Origin: Gordionus sp. m RMFG-2023
Lineage: Eukaryota; Nematomorpha; Gordioida; Chordodea; Parachordodidae
Length of the DNA: 64,000 nt
Direction of reading: 5' to 3'
NCBI RefSeq assembly: GCF_954871325.1
Contig: NC_088778.1
Coordinates: forward strand, 124,001 to 188,000
Shown here: positions 1-12,640 of the stretch, piece by piece
Layout: the number at the start of each line of letters is the position of its first letter
Position numbering within the stretch: position 1 is the stretch's first letter
Notes under the pieces: generated by a model
Databases searched by the model: none
What the model saw: the letters and a program-made list of their open reading frames with translations, nothing else
What the model was told of the DNA's origin: nothing
Position numbers and translations under genes: made by a program

Positions 1-2376
1 CGGTAATAGATTTGAAAGATGCATATTTACAATTACCAATAAAAGAAAGTTTAAAAGATTACTTAACCATATCGACCCACATTGGTTATTTCCAATATCA
101 ATGTATGCCTTTCGGTCTTTCTAGTGCACCGACCATATTTCAAAGATATATGGACAATTTATTACAAGACTGCCAAATGACTGGAGTATATCTTGACGAT
201 ATTATCATAACGGGGAAAAATGATGTAGAACATTTGAATAACGTAAAAAAAGTACTAATGAAACTAAAACAGGTGGGTATGAAGGCAAAATGGGCCAAAA
301 TACGTTTTTTAAATGAATCAGTTTCTTTTTTGGGTTTCGTAATAGACAAATATGGAATACATCCAGCGAAAGAAAAAATAGATGCTATTCGAAGGATACC
401 AACTCCTAATAATATACACCAATTACGATCTTTTTTAGGACTTGTGAATTATCACGAGAGATTTTTGCCACATCTACATGGAATTGCCGCCCCTCTGCAT
501 AAATTAACAAGCATTAAATCTTGCTGGGGTTGGTCGGACAAGGAACAAGAGGTATTTGATAAAATAAAACAGCTTTTGTCAACAAATAAAACGCTAATTC
601 CATATTCGCCAATCTTGCCAATTATATTGGAATGTGACGCTTCCAACACTGGTTTTGGAGCTGTGTTATGTCATTTAGTGAAAAAAGATATTAGCAGACC
701 AATCGCATTTGCCTCGAGAACACTTCTAGAGTCAGAGAAAAATTATGCACCAATAGAAAAAGAGGCACGAGCACTTTTGTTTGGTATGGAAAAATTTCAT
801 ACATTCATTTTTGGTCGAAAATTTTTATTACGAACAGATCACAAACCTTTGGAAAAATTATTTGGTGATAAACGGGAACTACCAAAAATATCCAATAGTC
901 GATTAAAGCGCTGGGCTTGGAAAATGTCCGCATATGATTTTGATATTGAATATGTTCCTGGAAAAGATAATAAAGTAGCTGATACATTATCTAGACTGCC
1001 AATAGATGGCATAAAATCAAATAATGATCAAAAAAACGCGTTAAAAATTAGAGCTATAAATTTGCACGATATAAATATTAGTCAAGTTGAACTCCAAAAG
1101 GAAACAAGGAATGATAGCTTGTTTAAAAAAGTAGTTAAAAACATTGAGCATGGATGGGTGGATTTTGATGCGAAAAAAAATACAGAGTTAGTTTGTTTTT
1201 ATAATCGTAGAGAGGAATTGTCAGTAGATCATGATGTTATTGAATGGAATGGGAGGTTGGTAATTCCAACCATTTTGAGGAAATCAATTTTAACGATTAT
1301 ACACAGAGGGCATCCAGGAATAAATGCTATGAAATCAATTTTTAGAATGTATTGCTGGTGGCCGAATTGCGATAAAGATATTGAACAATATGTTCGTCAA
1401 TGTATGCCTTGTCAAAGTAATCGGTCGAATATTATGGAGGTTCCTTTATATTCGTGGAACATATCTAATATACCATGAGAACGAATTCATTTGGATTTCG
1501 CGGGGCCTATTGATTCGTATTCATGGTTAGTTGGAGTTGATGCACATACTGAATGGGCTGAGGTTGAGTTAATGAGAGAGACCACGTCCACGACAATGAT
1601 CAGGGTTTTAAGGAAATGGTTCGCACGGTTTGGAACACCTAGACAAATCGTATCAGATAATGGACCTCAATTTATTTCTGGAGAATTTCGAAAATTTTGT
1701 TTCGAGAAAAATATTAAATTGATACATACAACACCGTACCATCCAAAAACGAACGGTTTAGCGGAAAGAACGATACGAACCCTCAAGAGTCGATATTTTG
1801 CAACTAGGAAAGACATCAGGGAGCCCGAGGAAGCCATGGGAGAAGTTTTGCTAGCATATAGAATGGGTGAGCATCAATCAACTGGACGTTCACCGGCTAA
1901 GTTATTATTGGGGCGAAATTTAAAAACAGGATTGAATTGGTTACGTCCTAATGTTAGTTATGAAATGGAACGATCGAATATAAGACAAAAAGTAGCGCAT
2001 GATGAACATAGTCATATGAGAGAATTTGAGATTGCACAACCGGTATGGGTGCATAATGAAATAAATTCAGGTTGGAGAGAAGGAATTATAAAATCCAGAA
2101 CTGGCAGATATTCTTATTTGGTAGAAAGCAAGGATAGAATGGTACGAAAGCATGCGAATCAACTTCGAAAAAGGGAGGTAGCTAAAGAATGGAGAAGTCT
2201 GGGCCAGGGAAAGATAATGGAGAAAATATGGAGTCAGAGAGAGAAGAGGAAAATATAAAAAATAAAGAGTCGGATATAGTTGAGATTTTAGAAAATGTGG
2301 AAGATAACGGAAAACTAGAAACGCGGAAATCACAAAGAGCCAGGAAACCTACAAATCGGCTTATTGAGGAATTGTA
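1..2376 (+). mobile_element. Ty3/gypsy LTR retrotransposon, 3' part of pol (fossil)
   Basis: This is the 3' portion of a Ty3/gypsy pol region cut by the left window edge. In order it shows reverse transcriptase from the palm onward (YLDD active-site motif near 190-205), RNase H (ECDASNTGFGAVL near 630-665, TDHKPLEKLF near 835-860, and VADTLSRLP near 975), the integrase HHCC zinc finger (near 1300-1410), and the integrase core with the VSDNGPQF and HPKTNGLAER motifs (1650-1770). A basic tail follows to about 2376. The reading is close to continuous, with about one interruption in the visible part, so the copy is broken but fairly young. The AT-rich stretch after it (2380-2540) has short internal repeats and could be LTR remnant, but no clear LTR pair is visible because the 5' end is outside the window. 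It lies directly against a hAT transposase fragment. Confidence 0.93.
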
Positions 2377-2569
2377 AGATCATATGTGTGGGGATATGTT
2401 ATAAATGAGATTTATATTATATATTACCAATGTTATAAATGTCATATATATATATTATCAATGATATAAATGTCATAGATACAAATCAATCATATTAATA
2501 TATTTCATGAAGTGATTGCCAGTCAAATAAACTTAATTAGTATAATGTTTATATATGATTTTATAGGTT

Positions 2570-3288
2570 ATGGAACCGATTGCTAAGGCTCTTTCAATTT
2601 TAGAGAGCGAAGATAAAATGCATTTGGGATATCTCACTCCCACAATAACTATTATAATATCAAAACTTAAAAAAATGGCTTTAAATAATTTCAAGTATTG
2701 TAAGCCGCTTATTAATTCAATCCTGGAAGGCATTAATAAGCGGTATACAGTTAAAATATTGCTTATAATTTATATTTTGATTATCTTTTATTTTCAATAG
2801 ATTCAAACACATCTAATGAATATATACTAGCAGCAATAATTCACCCGCTTTTTAAATTGGATTGGCCCTGGATAAAATTAGATGTCAACAAAGAAGGAAT
2901 GCAAGATCTTATTTCCACTTTGAGAAAAGATATTGATAAAGAAAGAGGAGACTTAATTACTTTATCCAGCACACAAACAAGAATTATTTCTGATAAAGAT
3001 AAATTTTTTTTTGAAGAGGAAATAAGTGTTCCTTGTGAAGATGATCTACTAAGTTTTTTTCAAAATAAAGATACTTCTTTAAATATTTTTAATAAATTCC
3101 CCGAATTAAAATCTTTATTTATTAAATATAATACTACTCTCCCGTCCTCTGCGACAATTGAACGTGTGTTTAGCACGGCGAAAGCTATGTTAAACACTAA
3201 GCGCTCTTGTTTGTCAGATCAAAATTTTGAAAATCAATTGTTAAAAATAAATAAAAAATTTTTACAAAAATATGTATCTTATATATAA
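2570..3288 (+). pseudogene. hAT transposase C-terminal half, truncated
   Basis: Two open segments encode the C-terminal half of a hAT transposase, the DDE enzyme of hAT DNA transposons. The first (2570-about 2750) reads EPIAKALSILESEDKMHLGY then TPTITIIISKL, the conserved block before the catalytic helical region. The second (from about 2803) reads EYILAAIIHPLFKLDW and ends with the dimerisation domain, FPELKSLFIKYNTTLP followed by SSATIERVFSTAKAML. The interval 2743-2800 starts with GT and ends TTTTCAATAG and looks like a 58-base intron. However, joining at those sites does not keep the frame, so either the splice sites differ or the copy is damaged. The N-terminal BED finger and first half are missing; the gypsy fossil abuts the 5' side and an N gap lies just downstream. 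Its C-terminus closely resembles the element at 24617-25695, so both belong to one hAT family. Confidence 0.85.
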
Positions 3289-3333
3289 TATACTATTTTT
3301 GTATAATTTCATATATATATTATAAATAATTAT

Positions 3334-3533
3334 NNNNNNNNNNNNNNNNNNNNNNNNNNNNNNNNNNNNNNNNNNNNNNNNNNNNNNNNNNNNNNNNNNN
3401 NNNNNNNNNNNNNNNNNNNNNNNNNNNNNNNNNNNNNNNNNNNNNNNNNNNNNNNNNNNNNNNNNNNNNNNNNNNNNNNNNNNNNNNNNNNNNNNNNNNN
3501 NNNNNNNNNNNNNNNNNNNNNNNNNNNNNNNNN
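3334..3533. other. assembly gap (200 N)
   Basis: Exactly 200 undetermined bases. The round number suggests a scaffolding gap of arbitrary length. hAT sequence lies on both sides, but of different families. Confidence 1.
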
Positions 3534-5021
3534 GACCTGATACGTTTTTATTAAGACAATTTTAGATTATTTACAATCAAAATTTGATATTAATAAACTC
3601 TATTTACAAGTATATAAATATTATGACCTTGGAACAGAAACCATCAATTGATGGTTTTTATAATTTAATAAATATATTAAAAATATCGAAAGACATTGAT
3701 GTCTTTTTGAGGAGATTGTAATTCTCTCTATTTTTTATGATCGCCAAAATACTTAAAGTTAGAAGGTCTAAAAGCAGAGGAGAAATGGGTAGAATTTTTT
3801 CTTAATAACGATAATTCCCATGCTTGGAAAAAATATGCGAGTATGTCTTCTCCTTACCTCATTCTAATGCCTCATCCGAGCGCATTTTTAGCCTGATGAA
3901 GACAGCCTGGAAAAAGGAGAGAAATCGGATTGCTTTAACAACATTAGAGGCCGAACTAATGATTAAACAAATATATAATGTCATGCCAGGAATTTTATAA
4001 ATATCTCAATAACGACGGTAAATATTTACTTCTATTATTTAAATCTCAAATAAAATATAATTAAGAATTAGCAATGGCGCCATAAAATTTATTGTCAATT
4101 AACTGTAAAGATGAACACATCTGCAGTATAATTTTCTGAATCTTTGTTAAGATTCTTCTGATTGCAACTACAGATTAACAGCATGTAGATTTCCTACATA
4201 TGAAATCATTCCTAAATATACCTCTACCATTCATTATTAAAAAAATTTTTTAAAATGATAGGACAGCTTTTATAATCTTTATTTAAGAAATATTTTTTTA
4301 TGGGTTTATAAAATTTTATCGATGGCGGGTATTAGGAACATATCGCAACCAATATTTTGCTGACTCAATTCTGTAAATACACTCTGTTTTTACCAAATTC
4401 ACTGAGGCATTATCAGATCAGAAAGCTGACATTCAATTTATTTATAATCTCGAATCTGCTATATTTACCTTTATATGGTTAGCTATGTCTTTGGATTTTT
4501 CACTATTTGAGTGGAAAAAATTTAATAGTTTTATTGAAACGACCTTTATTTTGTTGAAATAGCGGAGGATCAAGAATTAGATGCATCTGTTAGAATTGCA
4601 TATGTATGCCCATCTTTCAAATCGTCAAAAATTAACTTCCTGGATTTAGGTCCTAAAACATTGATGCTAGCCTTGCTCATTTTTGTTCTACAAGTATAGT
4701 TTTAATTTATATTAGAGTCGTTAAATATTATGGGAAAAGATTCTACAAACATTGTGATGATAAGTATCTCTGTGAATGTTGTACTACAAGATAAGTGATT
4801 ACAATTGCCGCAACTGTAGTTACATCTGTATTATTTCTTATTTTTGGAGTACCTTGTTATGTATTTAAACGTGATACGTGATAATTAAGCGCCTATCTCT
4901 ATAATGTTATATACACACACGGTAGATTTCCAATTGCGGTCGTTTTGCGGGACATTCTAAAATATATTTTTAATTGTAAAATTTTTCTTCCGCAATTTGA
5001 AAATTTTGACCTGGTAACTCT
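3534..5021. mobile_element. hAT relic in tail-to-tail arrangement, copy 1
   Basis: The first ~470 bases (plus strand) end with a decayed hAT dimerisation domain: near 3850-3998 one reads SNASSERIFSLMKTAWK and then TTLEAELMIKQIYN. From about 4065 the sequence turns round: the minus strand carries the middle of the same kind of transposase, for example LKDGHTYAILTDASN near 4575-4625 and the Phe-Glu-Ser-rich block near 4400-4480. The right end at about 5021 (GACCTGGTAACTCTT) is a degenerate form of the hAT terminal inverted repeat seen intact at 51561. There are many frame breaks on both strands, so this is an old, non-functional composite. The same architecture recurs at 49846-51561. Confidence 0.75.
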
Positions 5022-5050
5022 TATCATGAATCTAATATATTCTAAAAATA

Positions 5051-5419
5051 TCATTCGTCAAAAAAAATATAGTTGAAGATGATCAGATACATTTTCTTAT
5101 AAATATATAAAATAATTCTATATACCAAATGGTGGAAGGGGGTTCTTTTTAAAAAATATGCCGAAAGAGAGTTAGATTTTATGTGTTTAAAAGAATTAAA
5201 AATAAAGAAAATATCTATCAATATAATTGGAAATAGTAGTTTTTTTATATCAGTGATTATTTTTATTCCTCCATAGGCTATGAATAAATTTTTTAAAGTA
5301 GCGTCTGTTTGAGGAATATTTTTCACATTCAAAATATATTTTATATAATACAAATAATCATCTAAAGAAGATTCCTCTTTACGAAATTCGTTTAATGTAA
5401 TCTTTGAAATATCACCCAT
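5051..5419 (-). CDS. open frame of repeat A, copy 1, unknown function
   Basis: A 122-codon open frame beginning MGDISKITLNEFRKEE. Its first ~75 residues (to FIFNSFK) match the frame at 19782-20027 with about six amino-acid changes. After that the two copies become unrelated, exactly where copy 2 has a splice donor (AAACAG then GTATCAAG) and copy 1 has lost it. I infer that the shared part is one exon of an unidentified gene, probably carried by the transposon. No domain is recognised; it ends in hydrophobic stretches that include non-homologous intron-derived sequence. It is read away from the adjacent hAT fragment. Confidence 0.45.
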   Translation of the reverse strand: MGDISKITLNEFRKEESSLDDYLYYIKYILNVKNIPQTDATLKNLFIAYGGIKIITDIKKLLFPIILIDIFFIFNSFKHIKSNSLSAYFLKRTPFHHLVYRIILYIYKKMYLIIFNYIFFDE

Positions 5420-5548
5420 TTTTTCTAAAAATATATTGATATATTATTGTATTACAAATATGATGTTCAAATAACGTTTAAGAATTACAAATATTATATT
5501 CAAATAACGTTTAAAATTATTAAAATATATCTAAATATAACAAATAGT

Positions 5549-5728
5549 ATGCCAGAACTTTATATGTTAGCTATAACTGTGCTAGCAGTTCCAGCTAGGC
5601 AGGTATCCGTAGAAAAAGCAATTTCTAGCCTTAAGTTTAAACTCTCTGCGCAGTAAACTAAATTAAATCCTGAAATATTAGAAAATATTTAAGTTATCCG
5701 TTCTAATTCTCTTTTTAAATATAAATAG
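5549..5728 (+). pseudogene. hAT transposase dimerisation domain fragment (repeat A copy 1)
   Basis: Reads MPELYMLAITVLAVPARQ, then VSVEKAISSLKFKL, the C-terminal dimerisation helix-pair of hAT transposases of the type 'PELYKLA...PATQVSVERAFS'. An internal stop sits inside the SSLK...LNPE block in this copy but not in copy 2. A second stop after LNPEILENI is shared by both copies, so it predates the duplication or is a genuine end. Confidence 0.7.
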
Positions 5729-6025
5729 TACAAATTTTATTATATTTAGGCGTTATTTTATTCTTTATTTGTCTAATTTATATTTACTTAGTTTATTAAA
5801 AATACTATTAGAATATCATGCATGATTAAATTCAAAAATTATGTAAATATAAAAGCACCCCAGCTCCTCCCCTAAAAAAAATAAAGTAATTGATTTGATT
5901 TCAATAACCTATAATACCATTATTTTATCTTTTCAAATTATAGATTTTTATAAAATTTAAAATATCTTTGAAAATAAAGTATGTTAATACTAATGTTTGC
6001 CTTCTAGAATTCAATTCTAACTAAT

Positions 6026-6110
6026 TTACTTCTTAAGACAAAGACTCGCAATAGCAATTCACAGGGCCAATTACATCAGCTTCATTGGCAGTCTCATCTC
6101 ACATGATGAT
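6026..6110 (+). mobile_element. LINE-like C-terminal peptide fragment
   Basis: Encodes FLRQRLAIAIHRANY followed by ISFIGS, matching in frame FLRQKLAIAIHKVNY-ISFIGS at about 24395-24457. It is an insert relative to repeat A copy 2. This C-terminal motif occurs in proteins of invertebrate non-LTR retrotransposons as I remember them; the exact clade is not assignable here. Confidence 0.45.
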
Positions 6111-7109
6111 TAGAATATATTTTATATAATTTTAATTGCGTTATATAAATTTTATAATATTTATAACTATATATTTTTTCGAATATAATGTACATGTATT
6201 ACTCAAAATAAAATTAAAATATGCAAAAAAAAAAAAAAAATTTATTATTTTTAATAATTTATAATGAATCAAAATAATGTTAATATTTCAACTAATTATA
6301 ATATAAATGTAGAATAAATTTTTAATGTTAATAATGTTATAAATATCGATATAATAGATGATAAATTGTCTATAAATAATGAATTACAGATAAAAAAACA
6401 GTAAACAAAACCAATATTCGGGATTCTAACGGAATTAAAAGACTATATTACGAATCTTCAAGCGAATCAGAGGATTCATTAAAGATGGAGAACAAGAAAA
6501 AGATGAAAGCTAAATCAGAGGATACTTTAAAGATGGAGAACCAAAAAAAGATGAATGATATTCCGTTGCAAAACAAATTATATTAATGATATATTTATGT
6601 TATTTCATTAAATAATATTTTAAATCTTATTCTCTTATAATTAATAAAGGTTTATAATTTTCAAGAGATTACATGTTGCTAAATTCAAAAAATATTCTAA
6701 AATTAAGAATTTTCCGAGGTCTCTGCATGAATTAAGTGAATTTATTAGGAATGTCTCAAATAACACCTTTAAATTCTTTACATCATAGATAAAAAATATT
6801 TTTTTAAAAAAAACCTATCAAAAAAAAAATGTAATACATTTATGCCTAAATAATAAACAGAATTGTTATTTGTCATTTCACATGAATTAAAATATTTTTT
6901 AAATGAACTCACATTTTTCCCATAGATAAAAATTGGAATCATTGAATATCTTTAGATAGAAATACTCAAAATCAATTATTTTGATGAAAATGTGTTATTG
7001 TTTATAATATATTTTTTAAAGAAATTTTTTTTTAAATGAAAATTATAAAAAAAAATATGTACGTCGATTGTTGAATATACTTATAAATAGATATAGGATG
7101 AGCTACGTA

Positions 7110-7295
7110 AATATATTTTCCTTTCTTCATTCTTCAGTCTTCTTTTTTCTCTTTTCAATCTTCACTCTTCTTTCTATCTTCTTTCTACAATCTTCTTTCT
7201 TTTCCCTTATATCTTCTTTAGATTTTCTTTTTTCTTCTCTTATATTTTCTTTTGTTTTTCTTTCTTCAATCTTCTTTCTTTTCTCTTATATCTTC
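7110..7295. repeat. pyrimidine-rich low-complexity tract
   Basis: About 180 bases on the plus strand are almost only C and T with irregular TTCTTTC/CTTCAATC units. The long frame across it is a composition artefact rather than a gene. Confidence 0.8.
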
Positions 7296-7419
7296 AATTT
7301 TGTAATGGTGATCTTATAATTTCGTTTATATATGATATTTCTTTAATAATAGATAAAAAATATTATAAAGAAAATGATTTTTTAAATAAAAAAAAAGGAA
7401 AAAATACTCTCTCTGTGCC

Positions 7420-7690
7420 GTTTGTTTGTATAATGGAGCCCTGTTTTATCCCCTTCTATCACCATATACTCCGTCTTTCTCTGTTTACTTTTAGTCCGTG
7501 CATATCTAGAATATTTATCCAACTCACTCATCTTTCTTTCATTTCATCCTTGGATTCGGCAAGTATCACAATCATTTGCAAATATCATATTCCACAGGAC
7601 TGTTTGAGGTATAGACTTGCTAATACATCTACCGCTGCGTACGCCAATGGTGTGTGCAGTTTGAGATTTTGGGTGAATTCTTGAGAAAAT
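7420..7690 (-). pseudogene. LINE (non-LTR) reverse transcriptase fragment
   Basis: Read on the minus strand this gives AVDVLASLY..., WNMIFANDCDTCRIQG, SELDKYSRYARTKSKQ and RKTEYMVIEGDKTG. The order matches the RT palm of non-LTR elements: the FADD box (here FAND, so the second catalytic aspartate is replaced by Asn-Asp), then the helix with 'W', then the 'KTEYM' box. There is at least one in-frame stop after RIQG. It is a short dead fragment. At 7633 it is joined to a CTGCGTACGCCAATG motif that is also present at 47232 at another element end. Confidence 0.65.
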
Positions 7691-8129
7691 AGCTTGGAAT
7701 ACATCTATCTATTTCTATGATCTTATTCACATCTAGAATTAATCATCATTTTAATACATTCATGATCGTTTTGGCAGACTCTGTAATTTCGATATTTTTA
7801 ATATAACAAATATATAAACTTAGGCCTTGTGATTTCTATTCTAGCAAAGTCGCGATTAGGAGTTAGAATTTAACAGGTTTTAAGACGGAAATAATATCGC
7901 CCATCATAGCACTTTATATTTATTTAATAAAATTTTATATATTATATTTTAAATAGAATATTATTTTATATTAACTTACTGATTTAAATAAAGATAAAAA
8001 ATTTATTTATTAATCTAAAATAGAAACGTTCGATTTCGCTTTTAACAAAATTTAACATTTATATTTTTTTAAATTATTATTTTTTAAAAATGTTTTCAAT
8101 TGTTTCTTTATGTAAATACAACTAATATA

Positions 8130-8448
8130 TATTATATAAAAGGAAAATAAATATAACTATTGCTTTGAAGACAAAATAAATAGAGACGATTTGAATATGA
8201 ATGAAATGATGTTGATTTATTATTGGATAAAAATAAAACAGGATAAAAAGAAATTTAAAAATTAGACATGTTTTTCGAAATATTTAAAATTTATATTAAA
8301 AATATAAAAAAATAATCAATTAATGTCTCTCAAAATTATTATTTATATATTAAAAACGTTAAATACTTTTTAAAAAAATTGCGGGAGAAATTAAAAAATT
8401 GCGGTAGTTTTGCGGGAGAGAGATGTCTGCGTGCATGACAACCCTGGT
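8130..8448 (-). mobile_element. hAT terminal fragment
   Basis: The reverse complement starts CAGGGTTGTCATG and continues through subterminal repeats of ACATCTCTCTCCCGCAA and ACCGCAA, matching the first ~330 bases of the hAT at 51753. No transposase part is present, so it is a solo end. The inverted-repeat element at 8449 begins immediately after it. Confidence 0.7.
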
Positions 8449-9386
8449 CGTGAGATAATTTGACCCATCATCCACTCACTCCCACACACTTTTGACTCTC
8501 ATAATCTTTATAACCGAAGTATAGAGATTGCAAAGAACTGATGTTAAGAGAAGCCTTAATTATATCTCCCATGATACTGGAATTATATTTATTATCCTAA
8601 ATAAATTTTTTGACATATATGAATTCGTTTTTTTACAATTCAAACATTAAAATATTATAGCGGGACACCCAATAATCATAAAAGTTTGCCAATCAGGTTA
8701 TAGCTGGGATTTCCCCTTAATTTATTAGAATGGAAATAGAATGAAAATAGAATGGAAAAACCTTCTATTTTGTTATACATAGATTTAGCTATTCGTAAAA
8801 ATGTGGTTATTTATTGAATATCTATTTTATGAACATTATATGCAAAGTACCGTAGTTTTTAGAACCAAAAACATTGGAATTATGGTAAGATGTTTATATC
8901 CTTTTCCATGAACTCCTATACAAAGGTGCAGATAATAACTACTACGTCATTTCCCTACTATCGAATCACTCTTGATGAAGATAAGTTTAAATTAGTTTTC
9001 CATTACTTATAATTTACAATTTCCTGATTACTTTTGATTGAAATTAATCTCTAGGCTTCATATAATTTTATCATCCATGCAGGTCCATAATCTTATATTT
9101 TCTCGGGGCTATATTTTGTGGGGTTTTTAGGTGCAGAGATAAAAATGTGGGTCGGAAAAGTTAGTTGTTCGCTACTAGACTAATAATTCAACAAGGTTCG
9201 AATATTCTATTAACCACATTAAGTTTTGAAACTTAATTATCTTGAGAAATCTAATCAAGGCTGCTCTTAACATTGGTTCTTTACAATCCCTATTTTATTG
9301 GCTTGGCTATAACGATTATGAGAGTCAAAAGTATGTGGAAGTGGGTGGATGGCGGATTCAAATTATCTCACGACTCTCAACTATCA
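8449..9386. mobile_element. non-autonomous element with ~130 bp terminal inverted repeats
   Basis: The left end GTCGTGAGATAATTTGA recurs inverted at the right end (TCAAATTATCTCACGAC at about 9370-9386). Similarity between ends continues for about 130 bases (8452-8580 versus 9253-9383), including AAAGATTATGAGAGTCAAAA-type sequence. The ~680-base interior has no open frame of note. No clean target-site duplication was found. Long inverted repeats and lack of coding capacity suggest a MITE or fold-back element of unknown superfamily. Confidence 0.65.
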
Positions 9387-9389
9387 AAA

Positions 9390-12115
9390 AAAAATTTTTA
9401 ACCTAAAATAGTCTGTAAATTAGTAATGTCTTGCGATTATTAAAATTAACCGATTACAAAAAAAATATATTTTTTTGATAGATTTTTTTATAAATATAGA
9501 TCATATGTTAATTTAGAATATTAATGATAAAATTTAAAATAATATTAAAATTATTTATAATGATTTATAATTTATGATTTATATAATAAATAATTTGAAG
9601 TGCAAATTTAATAAATTTAAAATAATATATTTTTAAAAATTGTCGTGCTAGTGGTCATTTGACGGGCTGAGGAATAAAACTTAAAGGGCATATAAGGGCT
9701 GGACCTGTTGAAGAACTCTATAACAAATTATAATGTGTTATATAAATTAATGTTGTTTTTAATCTATTTAGAAGTTTATTCTCTCTTGTTATAAACATTA
9801 TTCTGTGAAGAAGATTCAACTTTAATTTTAAATTCCATAATATAAATAATTTAGATAAGAAAATTTTTTTTAAAAAAGTTTCCAGAGTTTGAAAATACTC
9901 TTCTAAATAAAGAATTTTTAAAGATTTTTTATTCTGAAGAATTTTATAAAATTAAGATATTCCTAATCTGGATATTTGATCAAATTTTACCTAAAATTCT
10001 AAATTCTCTTTTCTATAAAATCTTTTATAACATTTTGTAAATAAGCATAAAAATTTTTCATGATAAAATCACAAATTATTTTAAAAATTTTATTGATATT
10101 CCTAAAAGATATTTTTAATTTTCTGACCATTAGAAGTAATTTTTTGCATATGCTGTAAAAAATAAGGCTTAAGGAAGGAAAATGTATTTTAGATAACAAA
10201 GAGATCTATATAGTTATGATTAAATGAATTTTTTAAAAAACCAATAATCTGCTGTTATAAAATAAACTTATTTTTATCCTTCTTATATCTATTTTTAAGC
10301 ATAGAAAATCAATTCGAAATAGTCGATGGGCTAATACTCACTTAAGATTTTTATAATAAAAGGTCTAACTAAAAATGCTATTTAATTTTTAAAAAAAATA
10401 TTAGCAAATAAAATTAAAATGAAAATTTTTATTTGTATTTTATTCTTATTCCTTGTAACTCTGTTGGGAGAGGATCAATGCTGTGAGTTTTTAGGAATTC
10501 TGTTTTTAAATATTTTTTAGTAAACGAGTAACCACTGAGCCATTTTTTCTACAGTGTCGGTCGCTAACTTCTATTATTTTGTAAAGGCTTAGCCAAATAA
10601 AACGCGTATATCGCCCTTCTATTAATAGTAAACCTAAAGATTGTGTTTTTGTTCCTTATAGAAGCCGCTACATAAAATATTTTTTGATTTAACAAAAATA
10701 TTTGAATGATACTTTTCTTTAAAATTTTGATTCTGCATATGTTATGATACAGTTTAATTTTGGGTATTCAACAGATTCTATTTCATTGGTATAATATATA
10801 GCCATAGTGTCTTTTTTCACTTTTCTTTTTTCAAACAATTCTAATAGGATGATAGGATACTGTTTTTAAAAAAATAAAATATTAATTAAAATACCACCTT
10901 TTCATTTTATTATTATATATTTTATGAAATTAAATTATGATGTAAGTATTATATCTTTACTGATTCTATAAATTTTTATTTTTTTATAAAGATATAATAT
11001 ATTTTAAAAAATTAAATAAACTAATTTAATGGTAAAAAATACAAAATTCCTCTTTTTATATATAATTGGACTAAATAAAGATTCAAAAAAAATTATTTCT
11101 CAGGGTTGAGCATAATCAAGGATCGGTTATACAGTTAATCGGAACAAATTATCACAAGCTAAGGAATATTAATACGTGTCTTATGATTCAGTCTAGGGAA
11201 GTCATATAAAATTCTACGAAGAAAAAGTAAATAAGTTCCTTTTCTTTTTATAGTTATATAGTTAAAAATCGGTTTCCAAAATAATTTTTTTTGTTTTTTT
11301 CTCCCTTAATGTTTAAATATACAACTATTCAGACTTAAATAAAGTTTTTTCAAATTCTTAAATGGTAAAAATTCTTTATTGTGAGATTTTTTTTTAGTTA
11401 ATTTTGTAAAATAATTTTATACCTTATTCTATTTGCGATTGCATAATGTAAGGAGTGTGTTTATACCTCTCTCATTAACAGACATATTTTTGCCTGTTAA
11501 ACTAAAAAAATAACCTTGATTTGGTGAAACATATCGACAATTTGAAGCAATCAGTTTTTTAAAAGATTTTATTATTTTTATATTTAATTCTTCTAATTAA
11601 TAAAACAGTTTTCTAATGAATTAACGTCCCACAAAACTAATTATCATAGGGTAACAAGTTATACTATGACTTTAAGTTACACAGATAACTATCAATGTAT
11701 AAACAATGCTTCTTTCCCAAGAAACAGTATCCAACATCTTGAAGAGGGATCAATATTTGTAGAAAATAATAATTATTAATAAATTTATAATAGGTTTAAT
11801 TCTAGCAATTACTAGTTGAATTGATTATTAGTTTATAAATATATTTATTGGAGTTTTTATTTTTATAATATTTGAAAGTAATTTGATTTTAGATATTAAT
11901 ATTATTTATTTTATAAATCGCTTGATATTTTATTATTATTATTAGGTGGTTTTAAACGAATATAAAAAGCATATGAAATTTGGAGAGAATATAATTTTTA
12001 GTATAACTAAAGTTTGTCATGTAATTTATAACAATTATCTTACACAATTATGAAAATGATTTATTTAGATTCAAGAGCAGCATTGGATGTTGAAGGAAAT
12101 TTGATATGGTTGAAC
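9390..12115. other. AT-rich non-coding stretch
   Basis: Very AT-rich with homopolymer runs. Around 9650-9720 a GC-richer fragment (GACGGGCTGAGG...) resembles decayed transposon ends. No supported gene, RNA or promoter seen; the short open frames have no recognisable content. Confidence 0.6.
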
Positions 12116-12119
12116 CATG

Positions 12120-12640
12120 TAATTTAGGACAGATGCAGCTAATTTTTGAAATTTTGGATCTTAAGTTCAACGATCTCAATAACGTAGATTCAAACTTATA
12201 TCGCTTTGTTGATTTTCAAAAATTTAACACTTGACATGAACGGTCTCATTTCAATATAAGAAGAATGTCTCATGTGTAGGTGGTAAATCGCGGGACAGAC
12301 TTTAACGAATTTCTATCGAAAGGCAGATGGATTAGTAATTTATCAATACCTTTAAAGGCGTCACGAACACAATATTTATTGAGCAGGAAGATAAAAATCT
12401 TTCAAGTTGTTAAGAATGCAAAAATGCTAATATTCTTAAATAAATTTTGAAAAAGTTTGGGGGGGGGGGAGGCTATTTTTATTATTCTTATTATATGAAA
12501 ACTTGGTTCTTAAACTCGCAATTTTTTTCTTTTTGTGAAGCAATAGATTCCAATCCATTCAATGGATTCTGGAATATTTTTTCTTGAACAAGTTAACGCA
12601 TTTCCCTTCCAAATCATTGAATGGGAAATATAAATTTAAT
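12120..12640 (+). repeat. dispersed repeat B, partial copy 1
   Basis: Shares segments such as GAAATTTTGGA...GTTCAAC, TTTGACATGAACG-like and AGAAGAATGTCTCA with the copies at 13200-13990 and 15085-15735. It is interrupted by ~280 unrelated bases including a run of nine G. Confidence 0.6.

Larger units (their letters stand above)
5051..6640 (+). repeat. dispersed repeat A, copy 1 (hAT-linked)
   Basis: A ~1.5 kb unit repeated in inverted orientation at 18590-20045. It holds three parts: an open frame on the minus strand (5051-5419), a hAT dimerisation-domain fragment on the plus strand (5549-5728) and an Asn-rich decayed frame starting at 6264. Coding parts match the second copy at roughly 95 per cent by eye, whereas the AT-rich spacers are much more diverged. 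This copy carries an extra insert at about 6026-6110 that resembles a LINE-like fragment found at 24.4 kb. Confidence 0.75.

Noticed and set aside
12461-12471. G homopolymer, as well as those at 47199, 53774 and 57634
   Set aside because: Short G runs without the four-tract spacing needed for a G-quadruplex; likely slippage or assembly noise.
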